Shown: positions 1-11,202 of the stretch, in pieces
How the letters are laid out: every line of letters starts with the position of its first letter
Numbering within the stretch: the first letter of the stretch is position 1
Origin: Beta vulgaris subsp. vulgaris
Taxonomy: Eukaryota; Streptophyta; Magnoliopsida; Caryophyllales; Amaranthaceae
Reading direction: 5' to 3'
Length of the DNA stretch: 64,000 bases
Assembly: GCF_026745355.1 (NCBI RefSeq)
Contig: NC_079206.1
Location: 39,725,779-39,789,778 of the forward strand
The notes under the pieces: generated by a model
Told to the model about the DNA's origin: nothing
Databases searched by the model: none
What the model saw: the letters and a program-made list of their open reading frames with translations, nothing else
Made by a program: the position numbers and the translations under genes

Positions 1-497
1 AATTAATTACTAAAACTAAACTATTCCATCTAAAATTAATAAATTAAAGGAAATAAATAAACTATGAAATTAAGAGCTAAAAACTAATAAAATTCACTAA
101 ATAAATACATTAAGCTACATAATATAAAAGGAAGAATTAAAGACTAAAATAGATGAAAATAGATAAAATAAACTAGAATAAAACACAAAATAATATAAAA
201 ACTATCACTAAAAGTGACATAAATGTCACTATCAATACACCAAAACAAAAGCGTCATAAAAGCTTCATGTTCTAATATTCAACACGTATGGTCCCCCATA
301 TAAATTTTACAAAAGAGGCTATAAGTGGCAAAAAAGGATTTGAAAAAACTGTTTTATTTACTTTATAATAGTATATGAATTTTTGGAATTATTGTTTCTT
401 AGTTATGAAAACAAATTGACCTACAAACTAAAAGAAAATGGCTTTTTTTGGAAAAATAGGTTTGGGAAAAAAAATGGAGAGGTTTAATAATTTGAAT
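1..497. other. AT-rich intergenic DNA, nothing recognised
   Basis: Very AT-rich sequence with no open frame, tandem repeat or recognisable element end. It is the left flank of the inverted-repeat-bounded block that follows. Confidence 0.6.
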
Positions 498-2866
498 TTT
501 TTTCATGAATAATGACAAATGTTGTATTAATTCCTCCTATGCATTGAACTTGAAATTAGTTTTATGAATACCGTTAACGAACGATAGCACGCCAAAATTT
601 AGGTTTTTTTTTTTCATAAAATCGCTACTCCACGTAGCGATTAATATTTCATTAAATTTGTCCGGTACTTCAAATAGCGGTTTGATAAGTGCGTTTCAAA
701 CGTACTTTATGGACTTCTTTTAGCTCATTTTGATCCTCTTTCTCCCCTTTCTTCCCTCTTTATTCTCCATTTCCCCTTCTATTTCATTCACTTGATCATA
801 GTTGATCATAGTGATATTTTGCTAGATTTTTAGTCATTTTTGACCGAATTTCTAGTACATTTGCTTTCACCTTGTTTTGCCATGTTCTTGATATAGGTGA
901 AAGTACTAAGATGACTACGATTTGTAAAGTTGGAAAAGGTAGCAATGAATACAAAGCACACATTGATAAATGGTGCGCTTGCACCATTCCCCATGTCCGC
1001 TCGCACAAAGGAGCACATTGCACAATGAAATCTTGAACGGAGAACTTCAAATGGACATAACTTTCAAACCACAAATCTGATGAAGGTAATTCCAGTTGGA
1101 AGTGAAAGCTTGTTTCGATATCTTTCCAACGACTGGTCATAAGCTTGATTTGGATATAAAACGAAGAAGTTATGCTCGTTTTAAGTTGAACTGTCCAGTT
1201 TGAGGCAGAAGGGTGAGGTGCGCCCGCACCTCTGTTTGGTGCGACCGCACTAGTCGTTTCTGGAAATTGGAGCTCGTGGCTTCATTAAACGAGTTTTTGT
1301 TTTATTTCGAAGGGTTACGTTTTATTCTAGTTTTCACACAACATTCTAGGGTTTTGTATGAGAGAGAAAACACTTTAGTTTTCATTGGTAATTGAGATTA
1401 GTGATCATAGTTTGTGATTCCATTGATATTGAAGGTACTTTTCGTTCATCTTAATTCAAAGTTCAGTTTTTAATTCATTCTTTTGGTGTTCGTTTTTGTT
1501 CTTAGATTATTTTAGATCCTTATTCTCTTAGTCCCATAATTGCGATCTACATTAGTTTAATCATTACTTAATCATGTTTAGCCTTAGATTAGTCATAGAT
1601 TCATTGTTTAATTGCTTTAACTCCATGATTAGTGAGTAGTTTCATAATCTAGGGTTAGGGTGAAAGTATGAATTAGGATTTTAAATATGTTGTTGATGTG
1701 ATTGTGATGTATGGAGAAGTTTATGCATTGATCTTGGTGTTTTGAGACCTTAGGATAGATATTGATCACATTTATGCTTTGGTGTTTTGATTTCAAATGT
1801 TCTAAATCAAAATTTGAACTCTTTTATCATCCCCAAGAATCAACTTAATTTCTATGCCAAGATATTGGATGGAAATTAAGGGGATCCTTCACTAGGGGTT
1901 TTCCAAACTTATTGAATCTCTTAATCAATTAACTAAAGACCATTCGAGAGAGGATTTAGTTGATTGGTTAAGTGATTACTCTTGAGGACCATTCGAGAAA
2001 GGACTCGAGTATTTTATAGGAGAACTAAACCTTGCATAATCGTCTTCGTTGCTCCACAATCGCATTAACAATCATTATCCGTTCTTATTCATACTAGTAA
2101 CCTTAACTCTAGTGTCTTTTATCTGATATTTAAACTCGTGTTATTTGCTTGTTCATGCTATTAGTTAGACTTAATAGATACCAAAACTCTTTCAAACCCC
2201 CAAATATCCTTCAATTAGGTAGTCTAGACTTGATAGACTTTAACCAATCCCTATTTCCCTATGGATCGACCCTTGACTTGCCCTTCCTATTCCCTTAGTA
2301 ATTGCTTGTTAGGACTATAAATATTGTTTGGAAAGCGGTTCTTAGTGCCCTAACGACACACTGAAAATCTCTTATCACGGTTATATTTTGTCCCTAAGAC
2401 AAGTTATAAAGCACACACATAAATCGCCACTCATAGTAGTGGTTTATTACAGAACAAGACTAACGCAATACAAAAGGGGGAAATGCGCACCACGTAGGAG
2501 TTGTGTGCCTCGCGCACCACGTGGGAGTTGTTCGCCCCGCGCACATGGCTTGTGCGGCACGTAGCTAGCAGCGCCTAGTGCAAGCCAGGTGCCCCAGGGC
2601 GCACAGCTCCCACGTGGCGTGTATTTCATGGAGATTTAGGGTATAAACCGCTACTCCAAGTAGCAGTTTTACCTGGTAAATCGCTACCATGCGTAGCGAC
2701 TTAACTTAAAGTTAAACGCTACTCTCAGGAGCAGTTTTATTTGCCGAAAATAATATTAAAAAAAAATTCTCGCATGCTGTCCTACGTGGATTGTATCCAT
2801 GTAATTAATTTCAAGTTCAGCACATAGGAGAAATTAATACCCTATTTGACATTATTCATGGAAAAA
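498..2866. other. Candidate composite element bounded by a ~62-bp inverted repeat
   Basis: Positions 498-560 and 2804-2866 are inverted copies of each other over about 62 bp, with roughly nine mismatches by eye. Just inside both arms are short hairpins built on CGCTAC...GTAGCG: about 622-642 on the left; about 2424-2447, 2645-2669, 2680-2703 and 2712-2740 on the right. The interior has no long coding frame. Positions 1640-2380 resemble the untranslated leader of plant Ty3/gypsy elements (for example the ATGGATCGACCCTTGAC stretch near 2261). GC-rich GTGCG...CGCAC words occur near 970-1010 and 1215-1250. It may be a non-autonomous DNA element with subterminal hairpins that carries retrotransposon-derived filler. 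No clear TSD was found, so the exact ends and class are uncertain. Confidence 0.4.
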
Positions 2867-3262
2867 AAATCTTAATAGTTCAATATAGAAACATGATCTA
2901 TGAGTTAAGAGTATTATGATTGCTTATTTGACAGTCCAAAACAGAAACGTGGAATGTTATGGAATTAAGTAATCTACTCTAATTAACTGCATTTTCTGAG
3001 TCACTCCTATGCTAGTCAAATTAATTCCCACCACAACTATATAGAGTTAAATAAAAATTTAACACGAGAGTGCAAAATCAATAATTCAGTCAATGTAGAT
3101 TTAAAGAGGTAAACTATATAAGCCTTTTGCCATTTTTTTCAAGTCAATATACCCTTTCAAACACGCTAATGTTTTGCCTTCTTTTTCCGTCAATTTCCTT
3201 CTCGTCTCACTCTTTCTCCTCTGTCCTAATACTTTCACTCTTAGAAACCAACATAATCCTAA

Positions 3263-4251
3263 ATTATACTTAGTGGTGTCAAACTATGTCACTAGGTGGG
3301 TTTTGGTTAACCCAACCTGGATCGGAATGATTTGGATCGAAATAATTTTTGGGAGAGTGTTCCATGGGTTGGAACTTGGTGGGTATGGGTGGACCTGGGT
3401 CAGGTCCAACTGGGTAAGGGAGCTCTCGGAACTAGGTCTGGTGGTGCTGGGTCAGCTGGTGGTTGCGTTGGGTGAAATTGGGTCGAAATGGAATAAGGTG
3501 AAGTCAGCTGAAATCGGCTCTCAGCTGGACTTGGGTCAGGACAAATCGGCTCTTGGAATGACTTGGTTTGGAACAAATCGATTTCGGAAGGACTTGGGTC
3601 GGAATAAATCGGCTCTTGTAAGGATTTGGGTCAGAATAAATCTGGTGCGTTTGGATCGGCTTAAGCTCACTTTCGAAAATAACTTGGGGTCTAAAAAAAT
3701 AGGCATTAGGTGGATTTTGTTTAGCTCGAGTTGTCTCTCTGGTGGACTTGGATTATCAAAAGTCAAAACTAAATTTTAAAAAATAAATGATAAGTCATGA
3801 GTCATGGGGAAAAAAGTGTGATCATATTATTATACAAGATAAAAATATAACATGTTATGGTTGGTCGGAATGATTTTGGGTTGGGTTGTATTGGGTTGGA
3901 ATGGATTTGGTTTGGGTAAATCTGGGTCGGGTAGGAACTAGGTCGGTTGGTAACTGGGTCGAGTAGTAAGTAGGTGGATTTAACTGGGTCATTTGCTGGT
4001 GAAGATGGGTTCGAGTTAGTTTTGGGTCGGGAATAGGTTAGGTATGGATCGTTATTCACGTGTCTAACTGGGCATAGGTCCAACGTGGGTCGGCTTTCAC
4101 ACTTGGTTTGCAATTCCACGAGTCCAATTGGCACGAGTAGACATTGGGTCTGCTTTGCAACCGTCCACTCTCGGCTCGGAACAGGTCGGGTCTGGGTCGG
4201 ATACGGGTTCACCCGTGGATCGACCCAGTTTTTGACACCTCTAATTATACC
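3263..4251. mobile_element. Non-autonomous hAT-type element with 8-bp TSD
   Basis: The element spans 3271-4243 (973 bp). It starts TAGTGGTGTCAAAC and ends GTTTTTGACACCTCTA, an imperfect terminal inverted repeat. The flanking octamers ATTATACT (3263-3270) and ATTATACC (4244-4251) match at seven of eight positions. An 8-bp duplication with TAG...CTA ends is the signature of the hAT superfamily. The interior is a degenerate array of TGGGTCGG-like words all on one strand, which creates long but meaningless open frames on both strands. No transposase similarity is visible, so it must have been mobilised in trans. Confidence 0.8.
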
Positions 4252-4266
4252 AGTATCATACATTGT

Positions 4267-4347
4267 CAATTTTCTAAGTGATCATTATATCTTCAATTTT
4301 CTAAGTGATCATTATATTGTTAGTTTTCTAAGTCATCATTGTCGTCT
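4267..4347 (+). repeat. Three tandem 27-bp repeats upstream of the RLP pseudogene
   Basis: Units start at 4267, 4294 and 4321 and share the core TTTTCTAAGT(G/C)ATCATT. The first two units are almost identical and the third is diverged. The array lies about 70 bp upstream of the first ATG of the receptor-like protein remnant, so it may be part of the old promoter or 5' UTR. Confidence 0.8.
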
Positions 4348-4891
4348 GCAACTCAGTTTTACTTGCAAGCTGTTTGCAAAAAAAGCTTACGACATAACTT
4401 TATAAAGTAGCAATATGAAAGTGAGCATGATGAAGTTATTGTTTATGATGTCGTTTCTGTTGTCGAATTCATCAGTAGTGTTTTATGAGCTTTCTTCTTC
4501 AACACAGAAATTCACCATGATCAACCTCTTTGAGCTCTTCCAAGAGCCATATTATTTTGACGGTTATCAACTAAGGTGGAATGTTCGTACAGACCCATGT
4601 AAATGGGATGGTGTGACATGCAAAAATTTCACCAACTCTGTTACTCAACTCTATTTCTCCTATTTAGAACTCAACAATTCCAGTTTCTTATCGATTGCTT
4701 GTCAAATTGACACCTTAGAGGTTGTTGTTTCCAGTAACAGACTAGAATCGATAACAGATGATTTTTTCACAAACTGTATCAAAGGCTAAAATCAATTGAT
4801 TTTAGTTAGAACAACATAAAAGGTCCTTTACCCTCATTTAATAATAAAGGTGTTACCCAATTAGAGTCCCTGGGTTTGTCACGTAATTCAC

Positions 4892-5323
4892 TAACGGGGT
4901 GTTTGTTTAGGGGGATTAGGGGGTAGGAATGGGATATTATATCCTCATGGGTAGATATCCCATGTTTGTTTGAGGGGATATCTAAATCCCCATGTGAAGG
5001 GGAATGGAATTAAACCCCCCTTATCCCACCAAAATAAGACATGGGGAGGGGCAGATATTAGGGAGGGGATTATTTTTGGTTATGTTAAAGACGAATTTGC
5101 CCTTCATTAAAATATACTTCACCAATATTGCTTTCTCTTCTTTTACTATCCTTCATTAAAATGGGTAAATTTGTAATTTAGCAATATATTCTCAACATAA
5201 TCCCACTAACATACCAAACAAGGGATTGGGATATATTTAATAAATTCCCACCTTCTAACTCCCATTCCCAATCCCATCCTCTAATTCCCAAACTCCCAAT
5301 CCCTCATACCAAACGCCCCGTAA
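4892..5323. mobile_element. Tourist-like (PIF/Harbinger) MITE in RLP pseudogene
   Basis: Element 4895-5320 (426 bp) begins CGGGGTGTTTG and ends CAAACGCCCCG. The flanking TAA trinucleotide is duplicated (4892-4894 and 5321-5323). Short terminal inverted repeats with a TWA target site fit Tourist/PIF-Harbinger MITEs. The interior is rich in GGGGAT/ATCCCC words that can fold back. It separates the LRR N-cap from the LRR array of the host pseudogene. Confidence 0.85.
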
Positions 5324-5520
5324 TAGAAGTATTGGAGCGCGGTTGAATGGGTTGGTGGGTCTCAAAAGCCTGAAACTTACCTCAAATCACTTCAACTAGT
5401 CAATTCCTATCACTCTCTTTTACAGAATTGAAAGAGTTAGAGGTACTTTGATTATCATTCAACGATTTACAAGGCAGAATACTGGAGCAGCTAGCTAATT
5501 CCAAAAACCTATCCATTATC

Positions 5521-6075
5521 GATCTATCTCATAATAGATTGGTAGGAATGATACGGAATTATCTATCTATGCTTCGAAATTTGCAGAATATTAATCTCTC
5601 ACACCATAGGTTGTTGGTTGGAACAATAATACCCAAGGATCTATTGTTCTTACCGAATTTGCAGAGGGTTAATCTCTCTTACAATTGCTTGGTTGGACTT
5701 GAACCAATACCAAGTGATTTATTGTCGTTACCAAATTTCCAGATATTTGATCTCTCTTACAATAGGTTGGTTGGAAAAATACCAAATGATCTATTGTTGG
5801 TCCGAAATTTGCAGAATATCGATCTCTCTCACAATAGGTTAGTTGGAACAATACGCAAGGATATATTGTTGCTACTAAATTTGCAGACGATTAATCTCTT
5901 TACAATAGCCTCGTTGGACTTGAAACAATACCAAATGATTCATTGTCGCTACCAAATACGGAGATAGTTGATCTCTCTTATAATCGGTTGGTTCGAACCA
6001 TACCAAATGATTTATTGTCGCTACCAAATTTGGAGAATGTTGATCTCTCTTACAATGGGTTGGTTGGAACCATAC
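5521..6075 (+). repeat. DNA-level homogeneous LRR array, eight units
   Basis: Each unit contains (G/A)ATCTCTCT(T/C)ACAAT(A/G)GGTTGG. Unit anchors lie at 5521, 5593, 5671, 5749, 5821, 5893, 5970 and 6042, giving spacings of 72, 78, 78, 72, 72, 77 and 72 bp. The units are alike at the nucleotide level, not only in protein, which points to recent tandem duplication or gene conversion inside the LRR region. The single 77-bp spacing marks the one-base deletion that breaks the frame. Confidence 0.85.
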
Positions 6076-6737
6076 CTGAAAATGTTTCGGCAACTTTGGT
6101 TAGCCTGCGACTGACAAGCAATTCACTGAATGGATCGATTGTGGGTGTCAATTTTGATGAACTTCAAAAATTGATTTATTTGGTGTTGGAAATCAACAAG
6201 CTGACTGGAACGATTCCTTCCAGTCTGAGTTCATGTCAATACTTGAAGATATTAGATTTAGTTGGAAACAAATTCTAAGGTGAACTGCCAACAGAATTGG
6301 GTTGTTTGCAGCAACTTGAAGTTTTGATTCTTGAGTTCAACAACTTTGTTGGTCATACTTCTAATGAATTTATACAACTTCCATTGATCTTTCTTGATTT
6401 TTCCTATAAAATTCTATCTGGATCCATTCCATCCGAGATGTAGTTTCCACAATATGAAGATTTTGCCAAAAATCTTCATTTTTGTAGGCCACCAGTTAGC
6501 ATCAGTTGCGACACTGTGGAAGTGGGAGAACATATGATTACATCGATATTGACAGTAGGTTTTTGGGTAAGTAATGGGCTTGGCTTTTACCTTGGATTTT
6601 CGGGAGTTTGTGGCAGTCTGTATCTGAAAGATGCTTGGAGACACACTTCCTTCAATTTTCTCGACACCATTTACAACAAAATCTGTGTCACTCTTGCTAA
6701 GTACGTCACCAGATTTCGAACATATTCTCAAACATAA

Positions 6738-8099
6738 ATAGTAAATACCATCTTCTCTATGCAATTTCTCAGCTCTCAGTTTGGTTTTGCACCTCTTTAG
6801 TACTTCTATTATACTACTTCAGTGTGATAAAGCGTATCATCTACTTCTCCAACTTGTTATATGTTTCTCTTTTTCTTTTCTATGGGTAATGTTTGTTATG
6901 AGATATTTTGATCATTGAATTGTGATAATGATAACTTACATTGTTTTCAAAATTCAATGGAAATTTTACTTTATTTCATATCAGTATATTAATTACTATA
7001 TGTATTACCATTGTTTTTCTGAAAATTTGTAAATTGCATGGGATGCCATGTGTTTCATCATCACTCTCATTCATGCCTGTAATGTCATATATCCAAGTTT
7101 GCTTGGTGAAGGTGGTGGAGAACTTAGCTTGTGACTTTGAGCTCACAAGTTCGAACTCCACTACCTACTTGTTCTTGACAGTAGGGATTCTCTTATATCT
7201 CCTACTCTGAAGGGTTGACCTCTATAGCTGGACTAATTGAAATGCGTGAGGTGCTGGTCAAGTAGGGTTCTTCTTCTTATTAAGGGGCTCCCTGGTGGGG
7301 GACTCCCAAAAGATTTACCTATTAGGATATTAGTACATTGACACTAATTATTGTGTAATACTACGTTCATCCCATTTTATAGTGCTTGTTTTTCATTTTG
7401 CACGAGAATCAAATAACTTATGATTTGCTTTAAATATTTATAATAGTTGCATTGAAAAGATAAGCAATTGCATTGGGAAGTACAAATATTAAATTCGATT
7501 ACAACTTTCCATATAAAAATGATGACAAATATTAAAGGAAAATTTTGCATGGTGGCCTCCTACTTTTAATTTTTCTTTTTGGTGGCAGGTTAAAAAAAGA
7601 TTTATACCGAGTGACATCCTACTTTAAGCAATTACACTTAGTGACCCTAATCAACTTTAAACCTTGGCTAACCACCCAATTAAAGGTGAATTACTAAGTT
7701 ACCCCTAAATATAAATCTATAGTGTAAAGGAAAGATCTTATATCAAGTGCACATGATGCCCTTCTGAATTCTTAGAATCATAAAGATCCCGCAAGTGGTT
7801 GTCATTGCTGTGAAAACTTATAGTTTCACAATCTAATTACATGCCATTCAATTTCCACCAATATATGGGATATTTCCTATAAAAGAACATACCTAGATAA
7901 GAAACATAAGGTGATGTATGAAGGGTATCATTTGTAGCTATCTTAGAAATATATATTATATGAGACCCTTTCTTTTCTTCTCTCCTTCGCCTCTAGTAAG
8001 TCCGTCAAACCAACTGGGAGGATGTAAGTTTTTTCTTTTCCATTTACCAAACGAGGGTAGGATATCTTAATAATCAATATGTTCTTGGAATATGGTTCA
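6738..8099. other. Intergenic region downstream of the RLP remnant
   Basis: AT-rich sequence. A block near 7085-7320 and a block near 7540-7700 (containing GGTGGCCTCCTAC and GTGACATCCTAC words) look like old repeat debris, but I could not define ends or TSDs. The short frames here, such as 6941-7210, have no recognisable features. Confidence 0.5.
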
Positions 8100-9468
8100 T
8101 GTAACACCCCGATAATTCTCTCTTTTCCAAAATACATTTTCAATATAAAACTTAGAGAAATATCAAAGTATTATCGCCCGTGTGATAACATATCAGCTTA
8201 TTCAGAATTTTGCAGGAAAAAACATATAACTAAACTTTAGAATTGAAACATAATAAATAATCAAAGTAACTTTAAAACCAAACAACACTATTATTGTTAA
8301 CTTCAAACCAAACTTAATATAATAATGTATCTACTCAAACAATAATTAAATCAATATGTTACACAAGCTCTTCATTCCCAGATCCCCATGAAGCAACATC
8401 TGCAAACCTGCAAATGTCAATGCACTAAAGAATCTGCTCCTGAAGAATGGTCATCACAGGATCAATAAGGGAAAGCAATGATCAACACATACAAATAAAG
8501 CACGTAATCAGCAAAGCTGAGTTCTACATAATAATAGATAAATATTGCTAACATGATACTAATAAATAATAAGCAGGGATAAACAACAACATAACAATCT
8601 AACAATCTGCAGATAACTTTTACTGAACTAAACTTTAACCCTTTTTTTTTCTTACTTTAATGGAATAGTTATTGGACCGAGTTGTCTAACTAAAAACCAG
8701 CCTTCACCTAGGAAGACGAAATACGGGCCCAACTCCATATTCCACAATGACCTGCAATATCGCGGAACCTTTGAATAAAAATAGAAACGGTGATCAATCC
8801 AATTCCCAGAAAAAGCCATGGCACACTCACCATGTACCCCAACTCCTGATTGTCCAACTTCAGACGTGCACCAGTCTAAAGTTTATTACTATCCAAGTTA
8901 CACTGTACATGATTTACAAATTATTAATTACTTGTTATGACACATAAGCAATACAAATACATATAATCAAACATTCACAACTTAATTCCTTTTTATCTTA
9001 GGATTAAATAAGTGATCGATCATATAATTTACAACCCAAGATTAATTTCTTCTTATTTGAATCCTTCTTATTTGTTGAACCTAGCCAATAACCAACTTTC
9101 CTTTCAAAGGCTTAAATTATTAACTTACCAAATAAGGCTCACAATCCTCATAGAGAAGTGAAAATAATAGTATAAAGGAACACATGCTTTAAATATGATC
9201 CAACTCAATAAATATATTAATTCCCCCATGTGAATTAATAAATAAAGTTTCTAACCAACATGCTTGCATCAATATTCCATACAAACATGATATTCAACTC
9301 ATAATCAAATCTCATAGTTACATGTTCGCACACAAGCATAGAACATGTAAAATCCAATGATAATAGAAATCATATGTGAAGTTACAAAGTTCCTATACAT
9401 GATACTACAACTTTTCCTTCCTAAAATCATGATACTACATCACATAACACATAGGTATGTACGTACCT
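8100..9468 (-). mobile_element. Chromovirus-type solo LTR, downstream part (minus strand)
   Basis: The sequence starts TGTAACACCCCGATAATTCT, the reverse complement of the 3' end of the chromovirus LTRs at 52170-54666 and 60411-62878. Similarity continues through the ATTATCGCCCGTGTGA block (about 8172-8187) and the segment around 8390-8540. The rest of the LTR is at 20989-21874, beyond the inserted Sirevirus. No primer-binding site or gag-pol sequence is adjacent on the left, so this is a solo LTR. It is clearly more diverged than the two LTRs near 52-63 kb and therefore older. Confidence 0.8.
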
Positions 9469-10650
9469 TGTTAGTCTTGGACGAACACTTAAGCAACTAC
9501 AAGAGGGGGGGTGAATTGTAGTTGGAGAGATTTTCAAACTTTTTGCGGAAATAAAAGAATGAATAAGTAAGAAGGAACTAATTGCACGAATAAAGAAATA
9601 ACTAGGAACACGGGATTTTTACAAGGCAAACTTCCTAGGCCCAATAGGAAGAAAAACCTTGACCACTAGGGATTTTGACTCAATTCTCTTTAATCACTTT
9701 TAGGCCAAAAGACTCTCTTTTGTACAACCTAAACTCGGACCAACTCTGTTCCTCTAGGAACTTGTTCCCAGTCAGCCTGTTCCCCTGAACAGTTGACTTC
9801 TCCCTTGACTTCACTCGAAGTCTTTTCTCTTTCTCTCTTCTCTTTCTCTTTCTCTTTTTCTCTCAAGAATGATTACAGATTTTGATTCTCTCAACCCAAT
9901 CTATAATACATCAATTTCTAAGAAGAAGAAAAACCGAGCAAACTTTCACTAAGAATATTACATAAAAATTCTGAAAGTTCTTCTAAGAGATCCGTTACAA
10001 ACATCTATTTGTAGAGACCTATTTACTCGAATTCTTCTCCACGATCTTCTCCATGTTCTTCTCCATGAACACACGTACTCTTAGCCACTTCTCCATTTTG
10101 TCCGTTGTAATCTTTCCGTTGGCAGTTGAGTTAGTTGGGCTTCCATGATATTCTCCATGATCTCAGCCACTTCTCCATGATCACACGCCTCACATATAGC
10201 TAGGTTGTTGTGGTTCCTAAATTCTAGGAACTACCTCAACGTTCACTTTGTTGGCGCGATAGCTTAGGTTAATGTTTGGCGGCTCCTTATTTCTAGGAAA
10301 ACACCAATGTTGCGCATACATTTCACTAAACAAAATATTATGGAATGTTCATATATTTCATTTGTTATAACCATAATATAAATCGGATAACACAAATAAA
10401 TAATAAATAATTTTAAACTTGATTAAACACTTAATCAAACCTTCATAAAGTATTTACCATTTTATTTGTGAACCCTAAGGACATTTAACCGTAATAAAAC
10501 TACACAAATAAAATAATCAAAACAAAAACAAACTAGAGAACTAGAACTAAGACATAAACAAGTTACTTCTAACAAGGAAACTAAAAACCAAATTAAACTA
10601 ATAAAATGTAAACATTAATTATATGTCATTATCAAAATAGTGAAATAACA
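9469..10650 (-). repeat. 3' LTR of Sirevirus 1
   Basis: 1,182-bp LTR beginning TGTTAGTCTTGG and ending AAATAACA, paired with 19819-20988. A CT-rich stretch near 9825-9865 and GTTCC/GGAAC palindromes (GTTCCTCTAGGAAC at 9748-9761 and a spaced copy at 10213-10231) are shared with the partner. On the minus strand a weak TATA-like ACAAATAG lies near 10005. Confidence 0.92.
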
Positions 10651-10900
10651 ATATTCCCCCTTTTTTATTATGACAATTAATTAAAAAAAATTAAGGTTTT
10701 TGTTTTTGTTTTTGAAAAGTAACTCTAAAATAAACTACACAAAATATCCACAATCTAACCTAGTGTAAACAACTCTACAGACTGGGAACAGGAGCAACAT
10801 AGGTAGGAACAGAGACAAGCATAATATACAAGGAACTATGATAAAATTTTTGTTTTTGTGTGGACACACACTATCTCTTCCCCCTTTGTCATTATCAAAA
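10651..10900 (-). promoter_or_regulatory. Duplicated polypurine tract of Sirevirus 1
   Basis: The tract abutting the LTR (10651-10674) reads on the minus strand as AAAAAAGGGGGAATAT. A second copy at 10877-10900 reads GACAAAGGGGGAAG. Both are preceded by GTCAT/ATGAC-type sequence. Polypurine tracts prime plus-strand DNA synthesis; multiplied tracts upstream of the 3' LTR are a reported Sirevirus trait. Confidence 0.7.
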
Positions 10901-11202
10901 CCAAATGTTGTACCTGCAGCACTAGAGAGTCAACAGTCTAGGCACCAAGCAAGTTGCTCAAACAGATATCTCATAATATTAGCCATCCAAACACACAAGC
11001 ATAATAGGCAAGCAGAAAGAAGCATTAGGGACATCAAGAATCATTTAATATGCAGAGTAATGAGAAAGAAAATGAAGAAAGCAAAGAAAGTATTAAAGGT
11101 ACTTCATATGTCTCAGAAGGACATAAGAAGTAGAATCCAAGAGAGTGTTTAATAATTACAGCCCCAAAAAAAATTGTTCAACGTAGCCAAAGATAAGAGA
11201 AG

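Larger units (their letters stand above)
4415..6737 (+). pseudogene. Receptor-like protein (LRR-RLP) pseudogene
   Basis: This was a cell-surface leucine-rich-repeat receptor without a kinase domain, a family that recognises extracellular ligands at the plasma membrane. The first frame (4415-4789) has a hydrophobic signal-peptide-like N terminus and an LRR N-cap with the W...TDPCKWDGVTC motif. It stops after about 124 codons, and a MITE follows. From about 5340 the LRR frame resumes with many repeats of the type NLQNIDLSHNRLVGTIP. A one-base loss near 5897 shifts the frame to 5943-6278, followed by in-frame stops near 6278 and 6440. The C-terminal part (6516-6737) has a hydrophobic segment with the GFSGVCGSL...FNFLD pattern seen at the transmembrane end of RLPs. 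MITE insertion, frameshift and stops make a full product impossible. The RLP assignment is strong; an LRR receptor kinase is unlikely because the short cytoplasmic tail ends without a kinase. Confidence 0.85.

Noticed and set aside
3174..4269. Long open frames on both strands (about 201, 106 and 155 codons)
   Set aside because: They run through or into the degenerate TGGGTCGG array of the hAT-type element; the repeat lacks stops by composition.
4263..6075. CRISPR-like array from regularly spaced repeats
   Set aside because: The 27-bp repeats are directly tandem without spacers, and the 72/78-bp repeats are LRR-coding units in a plant gene.
10838..11152. Plus-strand frame of 104 codons
   Set aside because: It lies antisense in the 3' untranslated region of Sirevirus 1 across the inner polypurine tract and has no recognisable domain.
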